From Chloroflexota bacterium (GTDB taxonomy: Bacteria > Chloroflexota > UBA11872), in NCBI GenBank assembly GCA_026707185.1, contig JAPOXI010000010.1, positions 4,601-11,345 of the forward strand: a DNA stretch of 6,745 nt, written 5' to 3'. The notes beneath the pieces are model-generated. The model saw nothing but the letters and a program-made list of their open reading frames with translations. It was not told the origin of the DNA and made no database searches. Positions 5,976 through 6,745 of this stretch are shown piece after piece. How positions within the stretch are numbered: position 1 is the first letter of the stretch; each line of letters begins with the position of its first letter. Position numbers and translations under genes: made by a program.

Positions 5976-6038
5976 TGGCCGATTCGACGGGCCGAAAATT
6001 ACGGCCTTGGGGCGATGGCGGCGCGCCGCCCACGGCTT
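5976..6038 (+). repeat. Dispersed repeat, copy B (about 63 bp)
   Basis: This is the second copy of the element at 4630-4692, in the same orientation and aligned without gaps at a constant offset of 1346 bases. Its hairpin is fully Watson-Crick: GGCCG (5990-5994) pairs with CGGCC (6002-6006) around the loop AAAATTA. The same positions pair in copy A with one G-T wobble. It occupies much of the gap between the LiaF-like and PspC-fusion genes and ends 43 bp before the PspC start, so it would be in the mRNA if the two genes are cotranscribed. Confidence 0.6.
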
Positions 6039-6081
6039 ACCGTGACGATGCACGACACACACAACCGCGGAAAGGCCCTTC

Positions 6082-6741
6082 ATGGATAACCGGCTGACCC
6101 GCAGCCACTCGGACCGAATGCTCACGGGCGTGGCCGGCGGGATGGCGGAGTACTTCGACGTCGACCCCGTCATCATCCGGCTGCTTTGGGTGCTGGGCGC
6201 CGTCTTCACCGGCGGCGTGCTGCTCGTCGCCTACTTCGTGATGGCGATCATCATGCCCGCGCCGCCCGACGACGAAGACGAGTATGAGGACGACGAGGGG
6301 GAATACGACGAGGACGAAGACCAAGACGAGGATGCCGCGGCCGACCGCTCCGACGAAGCAGCGGCCGGCGAGGAAGCAGACCAGGCCGACGACAAGGGCG
6401 AGGAGGCGGAGGACGACGAGGCCGAGCCCAAGGCCGAGGGCAACGCGGCAGCGGCCGCAGCCGCTTCGACGACGGCGGCCTCGGACGCGCCGTTAGCCCA
6501 AGCCCCGCGGGAGCGGAGGCGCGAGGCTCGTCGTAAGCGTCGGGGCTCGCGGCGTCGCGCCCGACACCGGCGGGCGGCCGCCCGCCGCCGCGGCCAGGGT
6601 GCCTTCGTCATCGGGTCCATCCTGATCGTGATCGGCGCGCTGGCCCTGGTGGACCAGTTCAGCCTGTTCAGCTTCTGGCAGTTCTGGCCGCTCATTCTGA
6701 TCGGGATCGGCGGCGCGCTGATCCTCGGCCGGATGCGTTAG
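6082..6741 (+). CDS. PspC-domain protein fused by a charged linker to a LiaI/LiaF-type membrane domain
   Basis: The protein is 219 residues. Residues about 3-60 form a PspC domain: LTRSHSDRMLTGVAGGMAEYF, then DVDPVIIRLLWVL and a long hydrophobic stretch ending MAIIMP. PspC is a membrane component of the phage-shock envelope-stress response. Residues 63-119 are extremely acidic (I count 34 Asp/Glu in 57), 120-142 are Ala-rich, and 143-170 are very basic (18 Arg/Lys in 28). The C-terminus (about 173-217) has two hydrophobic segments with FWQFWPLILIGIGGALILGR, the same WP-type membrane domain as the N-terminus of the preceding gene. ATG 6082 has a purine-rich GGAAAGG ending six bases upstream. 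The shared domain and adjacency suggest the two proteins act together in the membrane. PspC identity is confident; the partner interaction and signalling role are inferred. Confidence 0.85.
   Translation: MDNRLTRSHSDRMLTGVAGGMAEYFDVDPVIIRLLWVLGAVFTGGVLLVAYFVMAIIMPAPPDDEDEYEDDEGEYDEDEDQDEDAAADRSDEAAAGEEADQADDKGEEAEDDEAEPKAEGNAAAAAAASTTAASDAPLAQAPRERRREARRKRRGSRRRARHRRAAARRRGQGAFVIGSILIVIGALALVDQFSLFSFWQFWPLILIGIGGALILGRMR
6268..6591 (+). repeat. Low-complexity acidic, then Ala-rich, then Arg-rich coding tract
   Basis: Inside the PspC-fusion gene, GAC/GAG/GAA codons dominate 6268-6438, GC-rich Ala codons follow, and CGC/CGG/CGT codons dominate 6508-6591. Imperfect short units such as GACGAGGAC recur, so length variation by slippage is possible. 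The encoded linker is probably disordered. Confidence 0.6.
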
Positions 6742-6745
6742 GGGG

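Noticed and set aside
1..6745. CRISPR arrays, tRNAs, rRNAs, insertion sequences, prophage attachment sites
   Set aside because: No regularly spaced repeats, cloverleaf-like segments, transposase motifs or flanking target duplications were seen on either strand.

Overview
The window is GC-rich throughout and densely packed on both strands, with short intergenic gaps. No rRNA, tRNA, CRISPR array or transposase is visible. The gene mix is a VapBC-type toxin pair, GloA, a TerC/YjbE-type membrane protein, an orphan five-bladed propeller, an aldo/keto reductase, an RsuA/RluB pseudouridine synthase, a LiaF-like protein and a PspC fusion. This fits a free-living or host-associated environmental bacterium. 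A GC-rich member of the Chloroflexota or Actinomycetota side of the tree is my guess from gene style only; there is no marker gene here to prove it.

Layout. Bases 1-637 (+) hold a ribbon-helix-helix antitoxin, missing only the first base of its start codon at the window edge, and a PIN-domain toxin. The toxin appears to start at a CTG that overlaps the antitoxin stop. Bases 661-1038 (-) encode a glyoxalase I-like enzyme, and 1132-1854 (-) a TerC/YjbE membrane protein. Bases 1998-2966 (-) encode a GH43/GH32-fold propeller protein. It is divergent from the aldo/keto reductase at 3082-3858 (+), and a plausible sigma70-type promoter lies between them. The reductase runs 38 bp into the convergent pseudouridine synthase gene (3821-4576, -). 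Bases 4577-5007 contain no secure gene. They hold a possible 47-residue small ORF with a good Shine-Dalgarno sequence, several short palindromes and one copy of a roughly 63-bp dispersed repeat.

Bases 5008-6741 (+) form the most interesting part: two consecutive envelope proteins. The first has a LiaF-like membrane region followed by a long beta-rich 'toastrack'-type domain. The second is a PspC domain joined through a strongly acidic and then strongly basic linker to a C-terminal membrane domain of the same WP-containing type as in the first protein. From known Psp and Lia systems, the pair is probably an envelope-stress sensing or membrane-maintenance module. A second copy of the 63-bp repeat sits between these two genes.

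The rest of the window looks like ordinary housekeeping and accessory genes without one shared pathway. Nothing here is clearly a wholly new system. The best candidates for new biology are the PspC fusion with its toastrack partner, the repeat pair with a conserved hairpin, and the non-standard start of the toxin gene.
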